Of a stretch of DNA of 64,000 nt, positions 26,722 to 40,436 are shown piece by piece (the first letter of the stretch is position 1; every line of letters begins with the position of its first letter). The DNA is taken from NCBI RefSeq assembly GCF_964204645.1, contig NC_134029.1:24384450-24448449 (forward strand), read 5' to 3'. The notes beneath the pieces were generated by a model. The model was not told where the DNA came from, did no database searches, and saw nothing but the letters and a program-made list of their open reading frames with translations. The DNA is from Tubulanus polymorphus. Its lineage: Eukaryota > Nemertea > Palaeonemertea > Tubulaniformes > Tubulanidae. The translations under genes and the position numbers were made by a program.

Positions 26722-27098
26722 GTTTCACCCGAGAGGCAGATTGTGAGACTTGAACGAGAGACGTCCATTCAGCCTAGAGCACTTTAGATCAACCTTACAA
26801 AAATAGCCCCTAGCTCAATGCGTTCAGAAGACATGTTGCAGACATGTGCTTTTATCAAGTCACCGAGGCCACACTGCCGGTCAATACAATCAGAGATTTA
26901 CATGACAGATCCCCAAAATTTGTAAATGACTATATTATCTATTGTTGTAACGGGCAAGCAAACTATGACGTCACGTGCAACATGTCTTATAGACAGTTCA
27001 AATCGTAGAGCTTTTTAGTTCATCTCAAGACACTAAAACTAAATCTAAATCGAGTTTCATATGAACTATTCGAGATTTTTTTAAAATCTTAAAATAGT

Positions 27099-27426
27099 GA
27101 TTGTCCCTGTTATTCATTTGGCTAGAAAATTTCGTTTGATTTTTCGATTAAATGACCCTTACAGACCCACCACACCTGCCAGGAGCAAAACAGGTGGTTT
27201 GATTTGAGTTGAAATCGGAAATCGAAGTACAGATATAGCTGTGTGATCGGCGGTCGAGTTTACAGAATATTTTGTTTAAATCGGAGTACATAATTGGAAA
27301 ATTCGGTTCCAGTTCATTCAAACATTCTTCCAACCACTCTGAACCGACAAGCGACTGATTGTGATGAATTTTCTTGGCTGCCTTATTTAATACATCGAAA
27401 TTTTGGAAATAGCAATATTACAAGGT
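27099..27426. repeat. Interspersed repeat, copy 2 (about 330 bp)
   Basis: Partner of 11904-12220, with scattered substitutions and small indels, roughly 85-90 percent identical by eye. Both start GATTGTCCCTGTTAT and end near ATATTACAAGG. Confidence 0.8.
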
Positions 27427-28143
27427 TGAAGATCATTTTTTCCATTTTTATATTTTTTTAGTCGTTTTCTACGTGTAAATAGTCCGATAGTTTATTGTAG
27501 TTTTTTCTCGGGTAGATGATGATGTATAAGATTTTTAGCGGATCCATTTATCCGGTGAATCTAAATTTAGCTTCTGAAATTACGCGCGTTAAACCGCTAT
27601 TATTTCAGAGAAGAGAGAATTACGTATGATCAGTGAAATATTGACGTCATTTCAGCGGCTTCTCGGCGCTTTTAGATTTACGACGGTGTTTATTGGTAAT
27701 TAGCACTCGTTCACGCGCGCAGTAGTTGTTACGCAATACGAGTAGAGATCGCGATTAGAAAATGTTGTCGGTGATTTCAGCCTCTCTCCGCACTTCTATT
27801 GTCTCTCGTCTACCATTAGATCATGTTCAACATCACGATTATCCACAAAATACTCGTTTCTAGTCTTGATTAGCCAGTGAGGCGAGATAGGAAAGTGTGA
27901 ATTCCAGGGGTACGTTCTTGCTGTTATTGAACCGGTGTCGTTATTTGAGTACACTGAAGCCTAGCAGAACCTAATCTGCTTAGAGTAGCTCTGACCCCAC
28001 CTTTTTTAATAACCTTCGTACAAAACCGATTCATGTTCGCTTTTTGCTTCGGTAGGCTACACAAAAGTTGCGACGCCTGTTCCAAGTCGGCCCTGGTTAA
28101 TGCGACTAAAAAGGACTAAGCAATGAATCTTATTTCAAAACTC

Positions 28144-28279
28144 GACGGCCTACTGATTGTCTTTAAGTGAACACGGCCTACTGATTGTCTTTAAGAGAAC
28201 ACGGCCTACTGATTGTCTTTAAGTGAACACGGCCTACTGATTGTCTTTAAGAGAACACGGCCTACTGATTGTCTTTAAG
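28144..28279. repeat. 28-bp tandem repeat, five units
   Basis: ACGGCCTACTGATTGTCTTT then AAGTGAAC or AAGAGAAC, almost without divergence and so recent. Confidence 0.9.
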
Positions 28280-29868
28280 AAGATTATTCTTGTTATATCA
28301 ATTTACAAATTAATCGCATAGATTTAAATAAATTAACGCCATTTGACATCAGCCACACGTGATATCCGGTTTGAATTGCTACGTTAATTCAATTATCCCT
28401 GTAAAATGATTTGTTTTAGATTCCATGATTTAATCGAGATCGGACTGAAACTGCGGTCAGTGGACTCTCTCTCTCTCCGTACTGCGTGCGTGCCGGTGTC
28501 GATATCTCACAAACCGATCACGTAACGACGAAATGAGATTTCGGTTTATCTCACTGACACCTTATTACTATACGATGAGGAGACAGGGAGAGGGGATAAT
28601 AGGCAATTAATCATTAGATGTACCTATAATCGTAAAACCCTTTAATATCTATCATCCATACATCAATGTTACATGTAACTAGCGACCTCGTAACACACGC
28701 CGGTTATTAACCTGTATCATACGTGTCATATTGGACGTTACTACGACTTCTGCACTTGACGGCCACGATGATGTGCTGTGACGTCATGCACATCCGTGTT
28801 CACCTGAGGGGTTGTAAGAAGTAAAGACTTATGAGTTTGGAAATCAGCCTATGCTCGATCTCACAAATTGACGATATAATTTCTGAGCGTAAAAGGTTCT
28901 TGGATTTATATCTGCCATCATTTGAATATCATACATTATTGAAATAAGGCTTCGACTCAGACAACTCAGAAGCGGTCAATTGATAAATGTATAAAACATA
29001 AGATTTTCGTTTTTTTACGATTGGAAATTCTGTGTATTCAATGTACGACGTGCGAGTATAACTGCAGGCATTGTTTTATCGCATGCTATACGACGCATTA
29101 CCCCACTATACGGAATATGGGTTCTTCATGATATTATTCCGTCTTTGCTCGATATGAAAAATGCCTTCAAAGTAATAAAGGAATACCGGCCGTAAGCGAT
29201 CTATTTATCAGTGCGTAGACACATCGGAAGCGCTGCGCACTTTACCAACAAAGACAGTCGTATAAAAGAAGCGCGCAAAAAGTGTCCGAAAAGATTAATA
29301 AGAATAGTTTATTCACCGCCTTAAGTGGTGGTCGTTTTGTGCGAACAGCAGCAGAAAAACGCCGACATGAAAACAAAGTGGAACATACGAGTTTTATACT
29401 GGAAATAGAAGAAGATGAATGAGAGATGATGGTGATTCAGACAGAATATCGCTGTGCCGCCGTATGGTAGGCGCACACCCCAAACGTTCCATCAATATGG
29501 ACGAATCCTGTACCTCATCATTGAACATACACGTAAAGGCCTATTTCATCCGCATCTATAGTAATCGTAATAAATGTTATATTTCCAACTTGTTACGTTC
29601 AATATCGGATACAATTCAAACTATCCAAGTGCTACCCGTCTGTGCTATAATATTCGCCATACGTTTGTAGATTTTTGTGTCGAATTTGCCAGCGTGTCAA
29701 GCAGCCTTTGGTTTTTGCTGGAGATGCATCGTACCGTATTGTATCGTGTTTTCTGGGGGGTTTTTTTTGATGGAATTGGGATTTTGAAGAGTGCTAGAAT
29801 ATGTTGATCACGTGCTGATAAAGTAGCTAACGGATTCCAACTTTGATGTTCGTGACTCAATAAAGCAT

Positions 29869-30186
29869 TCCTCCTCGTCCTCCTCGTCCTCCTCATCCTC
29901 CTCGTCCTCCTCCTCGTCCTCCTCGTCCTCCTCCTCGTCCTCCTCGTCCTCCTCCTCGTCCTCCTCGTCCTCCTCGTCCTCCTCGTCCTCCTCCTACTCC
30001 TCGTCCTCCTCGTCCTCCTCGTCCTCCTCGTCCTCCTCGTCCTCCTCGTCCTCCTACTCCTCCTACTCCTCCTACTCCTCCTCGTCCTCCTCGTCCTCCT
30101 CGTCCTCCTCGTCCTCCTCGTCCTCCTCCTACTCCTCCTACTCCTCGTCCTCCTCGTCCTCCTCTTCCTCCTACTCCTTCTATTCC
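29869..30186. repeat. CCTCCTCGT 9-bp repeat, pyrimidine-rich
   Basis: About 35 units of CCTCCTCGT with CCTCCTACT variants. The minus-strand frame reads as an Arg/Thr repeat, which is an artefact. Confidence 0.95.
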
Positions 30187-31999
30187 TCACATAACAGCAA
30201 ACGAGAATTTGTGCTTCAACAGGTTTCAGTCAGGGAGCAAAACGCAAGAAGATCAATGTGCTTGATGTATAGCGATAGTGTTGAGACTGTGACCAATCGG
30301 GCCGAACAGAACCTCAAAAATGAGAAAGTGTTTTAAGCCACGGCTACAAAAAGGGCCATCGTTTATATCAATTGTATACTGCTGTTCGCGGTATCGGCAG
30401 AAGTTGTAACTAAACCTGATAAATCATTGAAGAGTGTTGTCGGTTCAGGTTCGGTTTGTCAGGTGGTTTTGCGTCATCGATCTTCTCAAGAAAAACCGTT
30501 GACGGAATGAGATGTTTGTTCCACCGAAAATATAAACATCATGTTAAGAATACCGGTAATTGTGCGCAACGATCTGCGCTGTCTAGACATGCGATATTAG
30601 ACCGACGGCATTAGACTGAAGACATTAGACAAACGACATTAGACCGACGAGACGGTGAATTGAGAATTATTACGAAACAGTCGGAACTTCAAATATAATT
30701 TAAATTAGCCACAAGTTTCTTACGTCATAGACACAATATATCTCAATATTGCGGGTTTCCTTTTGTCATTAACTAAGGCAGTCGTACATTCATATATACA
30801 TATATCTATGAACTATCGTAGACAGTATAAGAGTGAAATCTCAGGGGATGGGGGTAGTGAGGTTTCACGTCTCACGCCCTTCCGGACCAGATATCTCCCT
30901 CCATTCGCTGTTAAACCGTTTCAAACCATAAAGTGAATCAGGCAGCATCACTGCAGTGGTTGACAGCGAGTTTAATCGTCTGAATTTAGTATCGTATGAT
31001 GACCATTTCGTTATGAAGAGAGTTGATAGATTCCGTACTCATTTACGAGTCGACGAAGATTTCAAACATCGTATGAATTATAATCTACGCGAGGATTCAG
31101 TTTCATCGTAAATTCACAGTTGAAATTAATTTCGTTGAATCATAGTTGACTTTACCTCCTCTGAGACCTTAGCGACAATGTCGAAATCAGTTATTATAAC
31201 TTCTGTAAACTCAATTTCTGATTTCCAATCTAATCTTTTGTTTCATGTCCAATAATTTCGATTGGTTTCCACGGGATACAACTCGGTAAAGATGGACCAG
31301 TCTGGAGATATAAGTGCTCGGGATTTGAGAGTAGACCTGCTGAGTACTGCTGAGTTTAATGAAGCTATAGCCGATGAAATTTACTGTGAAATAATGAAAA
31401 AAAAAATCCATTGGACGATGAACACATGCCATGTCGTCGCTTCGAAACCGTTCTGAAAGTTCTAATCTCCTACTGAAACGAAGACTTACATCGCACAATG
31501 AGACTAATGAACACGAGTTCTCCGAGCGAGCTCCACGACCTTGAATCTAAAGCGCCCCGCATCGAAACGAACGCCAATTCTAAAATTGATCATTACCGAA
31601 AGAAATATAGACAGCAATCCCCTCGGGCTGGGACAAGAATACATTGGGAAATCAATTTCCGTCGAGGGTGTCATCAATTTCATTTGAAGAAAAAAAAATC
31701 TAATGAATTAACATTGATCAATGCTGAGTCGATGTTGAAATAGTGGTAAATATGGAGCGGACAATTTAATCATGTCCGCCGACCATCCAGCCGTCTGTCT
31801 GTCAGTCTGTCCTAGAAGCTGGACTGACAGATATAGCCTCAGTGCTCTATCCACTACACACAGCTACACATCATCCTTATTAGCAATCATTACGATATAC
31901 GGAGTGCCGAGTTAGGAGTTTAACCGAAAACTCTAATCTCTAATCCGGTCATCTTTACACCACACATTACCCACAGTGTATATACATATCACACTCCGC

Positions 32000-32475
32000 T
32001 GAAAGAGAGAGAGGGAGAGGGGAGAAGGGGAGAGAGAGAGGGAGAGAGGGGGAGAAGGGGAGAGAGAGGGAGAGAGGGGAGAAGGGGAGAGAGAGAGGGA
32101 GAGAGGGGAGAGAGGGAGAGAGAGTGGGAGAGAGGGAGAGAGGGAGCGAGAGGGAGAGGGGGAGAGAGAGGGGAGAGAGGGAGAGAGAGGGTGAGGGAGG
32201 GTGAGGGAGGGGAGAGATGGAGAGAGAGGAGAGAGTGGGGAGAAAGGGAGAGAGAGGGGGAGAGAGGAAGAGAGAGAGGGAGAGGGAGTGGGAGAGAGAG
32301 AGGGAGAGGGGGAGAGAGAGAGGGGAGAGAGGGAGAGAGAGAGGGAGAGGGAGAGGGAGAGAGAGAGGGAGAGGGGGAGAGAGGGAGAGAGGGAGAGAGA
32401 GTGGGAGAGAGGGGAGAGAGGGAGAGGGGGGTAGAGGGAGAGAGGGGGAGAGGGGGAGAGGGGGAGAGGGGGAGG
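32000..32475. repeat. Imperfect (GA)n/(GGGAGA)n purine tract
   Basis: About 475 bases almost free of pyrimidine on the plus strand. It could form triplex DNA. Confidence 0.95.
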
Positions 32476-34545
32476 TTGAGATCAAATACATTTTATTCCT
32501 TCATTCTTCATTTTAACTACCATAAAGTACGTGATGAATACACCAACTCGAGAGTCTTGAGAATCTCATTACACATTTCTTTCAATTTTTCAATTTTCAA
32601 TCAAAGTTTTCAATATCGTGATTTGTAAATAGTTCTAAATGTATGTGATATTATTGGTGGATATTGCTGTCATCCCGATTAAGACTTACATCAGACAGGG
32701 TATAATGCCGTCATTTAAAATGCAACCAGAGCATCCATGAAATCCCTTAATATAGATACGTAATTTGATTGAAACCAGCTGAACTGGCCATAATGCACGT
32801 TTATGTGTACAGATCGTTAAATCTTTTAGGGCTCGATTTCACTCCTAGGCGGGGGTGGATTAGATTGTGTTGTTTTTAGCGAGGAACATGTACTTTCCGT
32901 GCGAAATAAATCGAAAAAGGTCAAATAAGTGCAGCGACTATAATGGTTCTTATAGGATAATGTGGATCACTGTACATTTCTCGTGAAAGTACGTCTATGA
33001 GATGTCGGCTTAGCGTTCAACCTCGATATCAGTACATTACAACATTAACCAGACAATCACGAAAAACTACGACTCCATTTTATACCAAATATAAAAAAAT
33101 TATCCCGAAATGTATTTGAATAGCGAAATCAATAGCATTAAAGTACAAGTAACCTCCTTCATGTTTCAAGTATTCTATCGAGACATTTATTGAAATATCA
33201 ATCAATAATCACAAATTCTGTAAAAACAATAACGTAGATTTAAGTGTAATGTATTATTACAACCGCCGTTTGAAAAACATCGATAATTTCTATATTCACC
33301 GCTTCGAGATGACGACTGATCCGTTTAATTCGTCCGTTAAAAACAAATTTGCGATGATCGAAAGAAATTAATTTCAGGAAATAGACGACTTGAGCTAGTG
33401 ATGCTGCCCTACGGGTATCATCAGCTGCACTGAAATTGATAATTCAATAGATCTCTACGAGACTTGTCATTTTACCCCTTGATTGATATTAGTCTGATAA
33501 TTGTCTGTAATGCCTTCATATTTCATCCCCGACTATTCATCATCCTGACTTCAGTGTCCTCGATGAGGCCTACATTCTAGTAATAACCATGATAATAATT
33601 ATCATAATCGATATTATAATGATATTTATTTGACATAGCGAATAAGTATAGGAAAATCTCCAGGATTTACATTTTAATGACGAAAAATTGTTCAAAGTTA
33701 AAAGGTCATTCCCACAATATACATTGACAGCTATAAGAAAATGACCCCGGTCCCCTTGTCGATTAAAACAGAAAACAAACTGGCACGTTTCTTAGGTCGG
33801 TCCTTGGATTTTCATCCGCGCCGGCCATCTTAGATCATGTGACCTAAAAACTAGGTCTGCCATTTTTTCTTATTCTGATGAGAGAAGCAATGAATATTGG
33901 GTACACATCCCCGTGGGTATCGCGGGAACAAACACCCCTGGGTGCATAAGCTATAATGATACTATAAACTCAAACCAATATAAACACAGCAACATTTTAG
34001 CAACGGCGATATTTTTCTTGTGCCTTAGTTCTTACTAATTAACTATAAGTTTACGGGGAAATATCGCGTTAAACGTATTTTTAGCTCCAGAGAATTTTGT
34101 ATTTCTTCACAAGAAAAAGAAACAACATCTTCAAAAACGTGATCGGACGCAAAAGGATAAATGAATTGCGACGGTGAAAAAATACCAATTCCGCGGTCGC
34201 AAATTCCTTTTGTTTTATGTGGCACGGATCGCGACGGTCAGAGCCATAAATTGGACGCGGTTCTTTAACGATCGGTCCGTTTGGAAATAATCCGAACTGT
34301 TGTAAATTAGTGATGTCGTTCGGTCTGGCGGTCGGGCAGTCGGGCTGGTGGCTAGTCAGTCAGCCAGAGAGTGAGAGAAGTTAATTAACCTAAAGCTGCT
34401 CTATCGTAATCCATACGTGATTACTGGCTATTAATTTTTCTTCGCAGACAAACCGCTCATCAATAACTAACTCTCTCGTCTTAAAAACGTGTTAATGAGT
34501 GAAGAGAATCGAAGGCTCGCACTTAAGAAAGGAGAGGCAGCTAAT

Positions 34546-34870
34546 ATCTCAGTGTCTCAGTCTCAGTATCTAATCTCAGTATCTCAGTATCTCAGTCTCA
34601 GTATCTCAATATCTCAGTATCTCAGTGCCTCAGTGTCTCAGTATCTCAGTATCTCTATTTCTCCGTATCTCAATATCTCATTATCCCTATATCTCCGTAT
34701 CCCTATATCTCAATATCTCAATATTTCAGTATCTCAATATCTCAGTATATCAGTATCTCAGTGTCTCAGTATCTCAGTGTCTCAGTGTCTCAGTATCTCA
34801 ATATCTCATTATCCCTATATCTCCGTATCCCTATATCTCAATATCTCAATAGATCAGAATCTCAATAGGT
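34546..34870. repeat. TCTCAGTA-type satellite, about 325 bp
   Basis: Units ATCTCAGT and GTCTCAGT, mixed with CCCTATATCTCCGTAT blocks that recur twice. Confidence 0.9.
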
Positions 34871-35382
34871 CACTTCTTCCAGGGGATATTTTCGAGGCCT
34901 AGAATTGTGCCTTCCCATTGAGGTTGTTGCCCTTTTTCACCAAGACAACGATCGTTAGAACCTGAAAACTTGACATTGACTTTAGTTCAATGATTATTTG
35001 TGTGTCGTTCCAGTGACTGTTTTTTTGATTGGAAATCTTCCGATGTAATCACACAATCAAGCTCACTGAAGTAGACTTAGGCAGACCGTACACACGATTT
35101 CCATCATTCAACGTGGATTTCAATTTACATCAATTATTTACTTCTCGGAGCACGTAACCGACTCGACGTAACCGCGCGCGCAGCGAACACGAGAAAAATT
35201 GCTCTCACAAAATGGGCATTAATTGCTAATTAAGGGACAGCATCAAACGTGCACGGAATATCACTATATACTGTACCTATTTACTGGCTGCTTCATCGCA
35301 GATAGATTTTAAAGCGAAGGTCAATGAGGCTTCTTCGATCAATTTTTTTAAAAATAGATCCTAAATACTGACATATCGCGAA

Positions 35383-35698
35383 GAGGGAGAGGGAGAGGGA
35401 GAGGGAGAGGGAGAGGGAGAGGGAGAGGGAGAGGGAGAGGGAGAGGGAGAGGGAGAGGGAGAGGGAGAGGGAGAGGGAGAGGGAATTGGGAGAGGGAGAG
35501 GGAGAGGGAGAGGGAGAGGGAGAGGGAGAGGGAGAGGGAGAGGGAGAGGGAGAGGGAGAGGGAGAGGGAGAGGGAGAGGGAGAGGGAGAGGGAGAGGGAG
35601 AGGGAGAGGGAGAGGGAGAGGGAGAGGGAGAGGGAGAGGGAGAGGGAGAGGGAGAGGGAGAGGGAGAGGGAGAGGGAGAGGGAGAGGGAGAGGGAGAG
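35383..35698. repeat. (GGGAGA)n hexanucleotide, about 52 units
   Basis: Nearly perfect over 316 bp, with one interruption (GGGAATTGGG near 35485). The Leu-Pro, Ser-Leu and Gly-Glu frames across it are artefacts. Confidence 0.97.
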
Positions 35699-38090
35699 CG
35701 AGTCTGTACGATTCACACCGGGCAATTACTGTAATCATCACTAACAACAACGACTATAATATTGCTGTGAATATCCGAATAATAACCGAACTATAAATAC
35801 ATAAACCCTGTTAATAATGATACGAAACCCGGCACGATAAAACCTGAGTTGATATTTATTTGACGTTTCGACTTTATCCTAAGCGTCATCTTCAGGTTTG
35901 CTCGCAGGAATTCTCGAAATCGAAGTCCCTGTTTCATTGATATAAAAGCCAACACTGAGAATAAAAATTCTGTTTCATATATATTCTACTAGTCATCTTT
36001 AGGAGTAGTAGTATTGTAACAAAATGGTGAGATGAGACCACTTCTACTTTTTTGAAAAATTCTTTATGAGGGATTCGTGGACAAATAGCCACATATTCTT
36101 CGACCTAAAATATAGACATTATTCAAATGTCACCCACTTCGTTTCAATTTTTACGTTATACTAGGAGATGATGTAGATGATGTTTTCCAAGGAAAGTTTT
36201 CATACCCTAACACAGTTTTGAGTTCATTTACCTCGGAATCTCAAATTCCATTCCGAATTAACGATTAATGAATTCCGTAGAGATCTGAAGACGAGTAAAA
36301 ATGCGAAGAATTTTAGAATGCGTTTGATAATTTTTCAAGTTTGTATTTTTGCACGAAGACACCGATCAGCGGGTCGGGCAGAATCTCGCGGTTACGCGGA
36401 AATAAGGTAAACTTTTCACCTTATTCGTCGCTAATTGGTCAAAGTCGCAGACAAGTTACGAAATCATTATAACCCAAAGTCTCGCATCAAGATGGAAAGA
36501 TCAGTAAACTATCATAACTTTTAAATTTGACAAAATATCATTCAGTCTATATTCGTTTTACATAGAATGAAGGCTTCGTATTTGTAATAGTCTCATGTAC
36601 AGTTTGTTGCTGCTGCTGCTAAATATGAGCGCATTTACACATTTAACAATACACAATTCAACTTCCAGTCGCGGTATTGGTTAATCATTGAATTGGAAAC
36701 AGGCACCTGCACGTGCACCTGTTACTCGATCCACTTCAAACCGTGTTTTTGAATTACACTTTAAGCACTTGTTGTAAGTTGTATAAAATGGTGACTGTTT
36801 GAGGGGAAGAAATAATATACTTCATGCCTAATGTAAAAAAGTTACGTTAACTAAACCGGCTCGATTTTATAATCAATATGACTGAAATTAAGTAGTCTGA
36901 AAAACACCTGGTCTCGATTCTGTATATAAGGTTAACGCAATATTGTGTGTTTATCCAACTGAATTCTGTTGAAAAATCAAACATTTCTTCCTCTATTTTG
37001 GATAGACTTTTTTCGTCGAAAATAATTGATTAAACGTCCATGAATAACCTATTGATCTTCGGCAGAAACGAGAGAAACGTCGAAAATAGTTTTTCTATAA
37101 ATATGGAAACAATTTAAAGAATAAATGTATGTATAAATAGATGGTGAAATTGTTGAAAAACTATATATTTACAGCAGCGATTGATCGCCGATGATTGAAT
37201 CCTCAAGCGAGGGTGGTGAGTTATGGAATTCACGACGGTGAGACTTTTTTGTTTTGTCTGCGAACAGTCAAGAAAAGATGTTTGAAAAACATTGTCTAAA
37301 TCCTTCAACGGCGCGCATAAAGAAGAACTTTGAGGGAGAAATCATCTCCGACACGGAACTCACCTCGGAATACTAATACACAGACCTCATAGTATTAATA
37401 TTTGCTTAATAAATTCTGCTATATATCATCATCAGTAGTTTCATATTACATAACCGAGGTGTATAGACCCGGCTATACATACATGTACGCAATAAACATA
37501 TATAACTATCTGAGATAAAATCGACACATTGGTTCGATGATCAATGATCGCCAATATCTCGTCCGTCCGTCATAATACACCGTATAGACGACACCCGGCA
37601 CTCGGCTAAATTAATGATAAGGCAACGAAACCACTCTAGATAAATTAATTCAGTTACTAAAGAGAAGATGTGAACCTATTGGTAAAAGCAATTTCGAGAA
37701 AGCAGTACTAGACATGTGTTCTCGTCGATTACACATCGACTTAAATATCAGTTTTCTCTCTACTTTTCCCGATACGGAGAATAGAAAATTCAGCTACTTT
37801 TGTTCGAGTTGCTGTTGAATAACTAGAATTAGGCGTTATTTATTTTGTCGGTTAGCTGTCACCGGGGATAGATATGCTAATATTACATCAGGCGAATTGA
37901 TGCAATTAAACGCAGCGCGTCCTGGTGACGTTCACATCTCGTGTTGAGTTAGTTTAATTGAAGAATAATCTGCGAAAATGAAACAGCTGTAACTGGTGAA
38001 CCGCTGCAACGACAGACCGTGTTTTAATTGACACATGGATCAGCCATTTATAGACAAGCCCGGTCACACTAATACAACGAGATAGAGGAA

Positions 38091-38263
38091 TTCAAAAAAA
38101 TTCCTTTCAGCTAAAATAGTTTATTGATTCGATGTTTCGACCATAACTTAATAGCCAGGAATACCGCGCATAGCGAATACTTCAGTATTCCTGAAGATGA
38201 TCATTAAGTTTTAGTCGAAACGTCGAATCATTAAACTATTTTAGCTTAAAGGAAATTTTTTGG
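38091..38263. mobile_element. Foldback element
   Basis: About 173 bp with inverted arms: TTTCAGCTAAAATAGTTTA at the left pairs with TAAACTATTTTAGCTTAAA at the right, and GATGTTTCGACC pairs roughly with AGTCGAAACGTC. CTGAAGATGA lies near the centre, a motif also seen at 35.9 kb. Confidence 0.65.
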
Positions 38264-39207
38264 ACTTGATTTTCTCGCTTTATCGGTGTGGAATTCTCTA
38301 TATATTGTCAGAAACACAGACACAGTGGTTTCACCGATGGTTACTGTACGGCAGCCATTGTTTCCAACCCAACCACAACTGCTCCACAAACTTGTCAACT
38401 AATATAATCCAATTTTGTAACATAAGGGTTTCATGTGACCATTTTTTAAGTTTCTATATAGAAATATAATTTGCTGCGAGTAAATACAAATATTTTGAAA
38501 TTTCAAACCGCTTACACAGCTTAAACAGCTGTCTGGGCGGTTAATGTTAACCTCCGTAATTTGATGCGATAGCGGTCATTGAAAAAATACATTTCAACAT
38601 TTTCAATCACAATTGTATATTTCCATGTATCTGTACGAAACCAACCAGATTGAACAGGTTATAAGTACCACATCCCCAAACACGTCCTGTTATCATGGTT
38701 CATTGATAAACAGACAAACATAAAACTCACTAATATCTATAGCCAGAATTTAAATCTTTTTTTACGACAAGAAGAAGAAATTAAAGTAAATGCGGCGACA
38801 ACGCTATCGGTTTTTTTGGAGCTAATATGCTAATTCGACGATGACGTCACAGTGTGGAAATAATATATTCGTCGAAGTTTCTGCAGAAACAAGTTGTTGT
38901 TTTATAGATTACGTATTTCTCCCTGAAATAAACACTTTTCAAATCCTAGCAGTTTCACGACTTTATATACAACGACAGATTTCTCGATTTAAAACTGAAA
39001 CAAATGGAACTGACTGATAGACGGACGGTAGTGTGCAACTTTTAAGGATTAGTTTTCTTTGAATTGTCGCTTCAAAAAGCTCCCAAAGAACAGTTTTCCA
39101 AAACCCTGAGCATCTACATCACACATTTTACACAAAAGGATTTTTTAAAATCGAAAACAAATTTCAACTTACCGATTTAGTAATAATATGACAAATCACG
39201 TGAACAG

Positions 39208-39414
39208 TTAGTGAATTCTCCTCGTTCAGAATATGGTGATTTTTCACGAAGCAACAAACGCTCGTCGGCTAACTCCTCAACAGCGCGCCGTAACACCAGC
39301 CTCGATACTCAGCCGAATACAGTGACGTCTGGTGGTAAAATATCCGAACTAAATGATGAGGATGGCCATCAGGAATATATATGTTGTCATTTAATGAAAA
39401 CGAGAAAACTATAA
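39208..39414 (+). CDS. Possible 3' coding exon, Ser/Arg-rich tail
   Basis: An AG at 39206-39207 precedes 68 codons open to TAA at 39412-39414. The peptide is polar and rich in Ser, Asn and Arg (SRSNKRSSANSSTARRNTS) with an acidic patch (SELNDEDG) and a final CCHLMKTRKL. RRNTS resembles a basophilic kinase site, as in cytoplasmic tails of receptors or channels. AATAAA follows near 39643. The acceptor has a poor pyrimidine tract and no upstream exon was found, so this stays tentative. Confidence 0.3.
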   Translation, partial: LVNSPRSEYGDFSRSNKRSSANSSTARRNTSLDTQPNTVTSGGKISELNDEDGHQEYICCHLMKTRKL

Positions 39415-40436
39415 CCAAGGAATATTAGCCCCAAAACTGTATACCCTCCTAACACCCCCCTCGCCACATCACACTGATATTAGATATCGCTGACTTGAAT
39501 CAACTCGAGCGAGTTTTTTTCAGATTCAAATCTCTTTTCTCATAATCCGACATCACTTTTAAGAGTTTCAAACAAAGAGAATGAAAAATTAGCGATCACT
39601 TCATTCATAGGATAATCATTTACTCATTTTTGTGCTAAAGAAATAAAATAGAATATACCGAATTTCAAAACCTAAGATTCAAAAACCAATCGAAGATTTC
39701 AAAAACAAATCCAATTTCTTAGGATCAAACAGGGCGGTGTGAACTTCAAAAAAATTGTGGTCGTGGCACCTCCTGTAATGTGGTTTTATCATTTTATGTG
39801 ACCACAGTCTGTGAGATCGTGATCAGATCGAGACGGCAAACAAACCTTACACAGACCACTCATACGCGATCTATAGATTGACCAAATACGTCGGATTTTG
39901 ATTGTTCTGGTACAAACCAGTTTGTGGCCTGTACGACAATAGGTCACGTTATTGTTATGTGAGGAAGGTAGTGGCCCTACTGAATGTATGTTCTGTACAC
40001 GAGAATTTTACAATGAAACTGCGAGTAAAATCACTTTATTTTTAGTATGGGATTTTATTTCATTGTTTGTCTTTTTGTGGTTTTACATCATGGAAATGTA
40101 AACAGTAAATATACGATAGAATACAAAATTTTCTTTTTAATTTTAGAAATGTCGAAACTACATAAAATTCGATGTGATCCGTGAATTCGGATCGTGTTTT
40201 TGCCAAAGAAAATAGTCAAAATAGATTATGTCTGGTGTGAACGAACTGTATCGATTTTATCCAACGTAAATTTTCTGAATAAATACAAGATCGGATATGT
40301 TTTCATACTAAGTGAAGGCGTTTAAATGAAGTCGATAGAACCACCAATAAACGATGGATATTCGGGGGACCGCTACAGGAGGCAGTTCCGATCGGGTAGT
40401 TTGATTGAACGTTAGTGTTTTTGTTTTTTCTACTCG

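Larger units (their letters stand above)
27427..39207. other. Intergenic stretch with long simple repeats
   Basis: It holds the arrays at 28144, 29869, 32000, 34546 and 35383 and the foldback at 38091. A tRNA-like piece (GTAGTGGATAGAGCACTGAG) lies on the minus strand near 31835-31860. A minus-strand open segment at 32687-32779 with a GTAAGT donor is possible but weak. No supported gene. Confidence 0.45.

Noticed and set aside
29645-30190. 181-codon minus-strand frame rich in Arg and Thr
   Set aside because: It is the translation of the CCTCCTCGT repeat joined to random flanks.
31967-32628. Four overlapping frames in the purine tract
   Set aside because: Low-complexity sequence open in several frames; no coding evidence.
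35348-35750. Open frames reading as Leu-Pro, Ser-Leu or Gly-Glu repeats
   Set aside because: They are translations of the (GGGAGA)n hexamer, with frames open on both strands.
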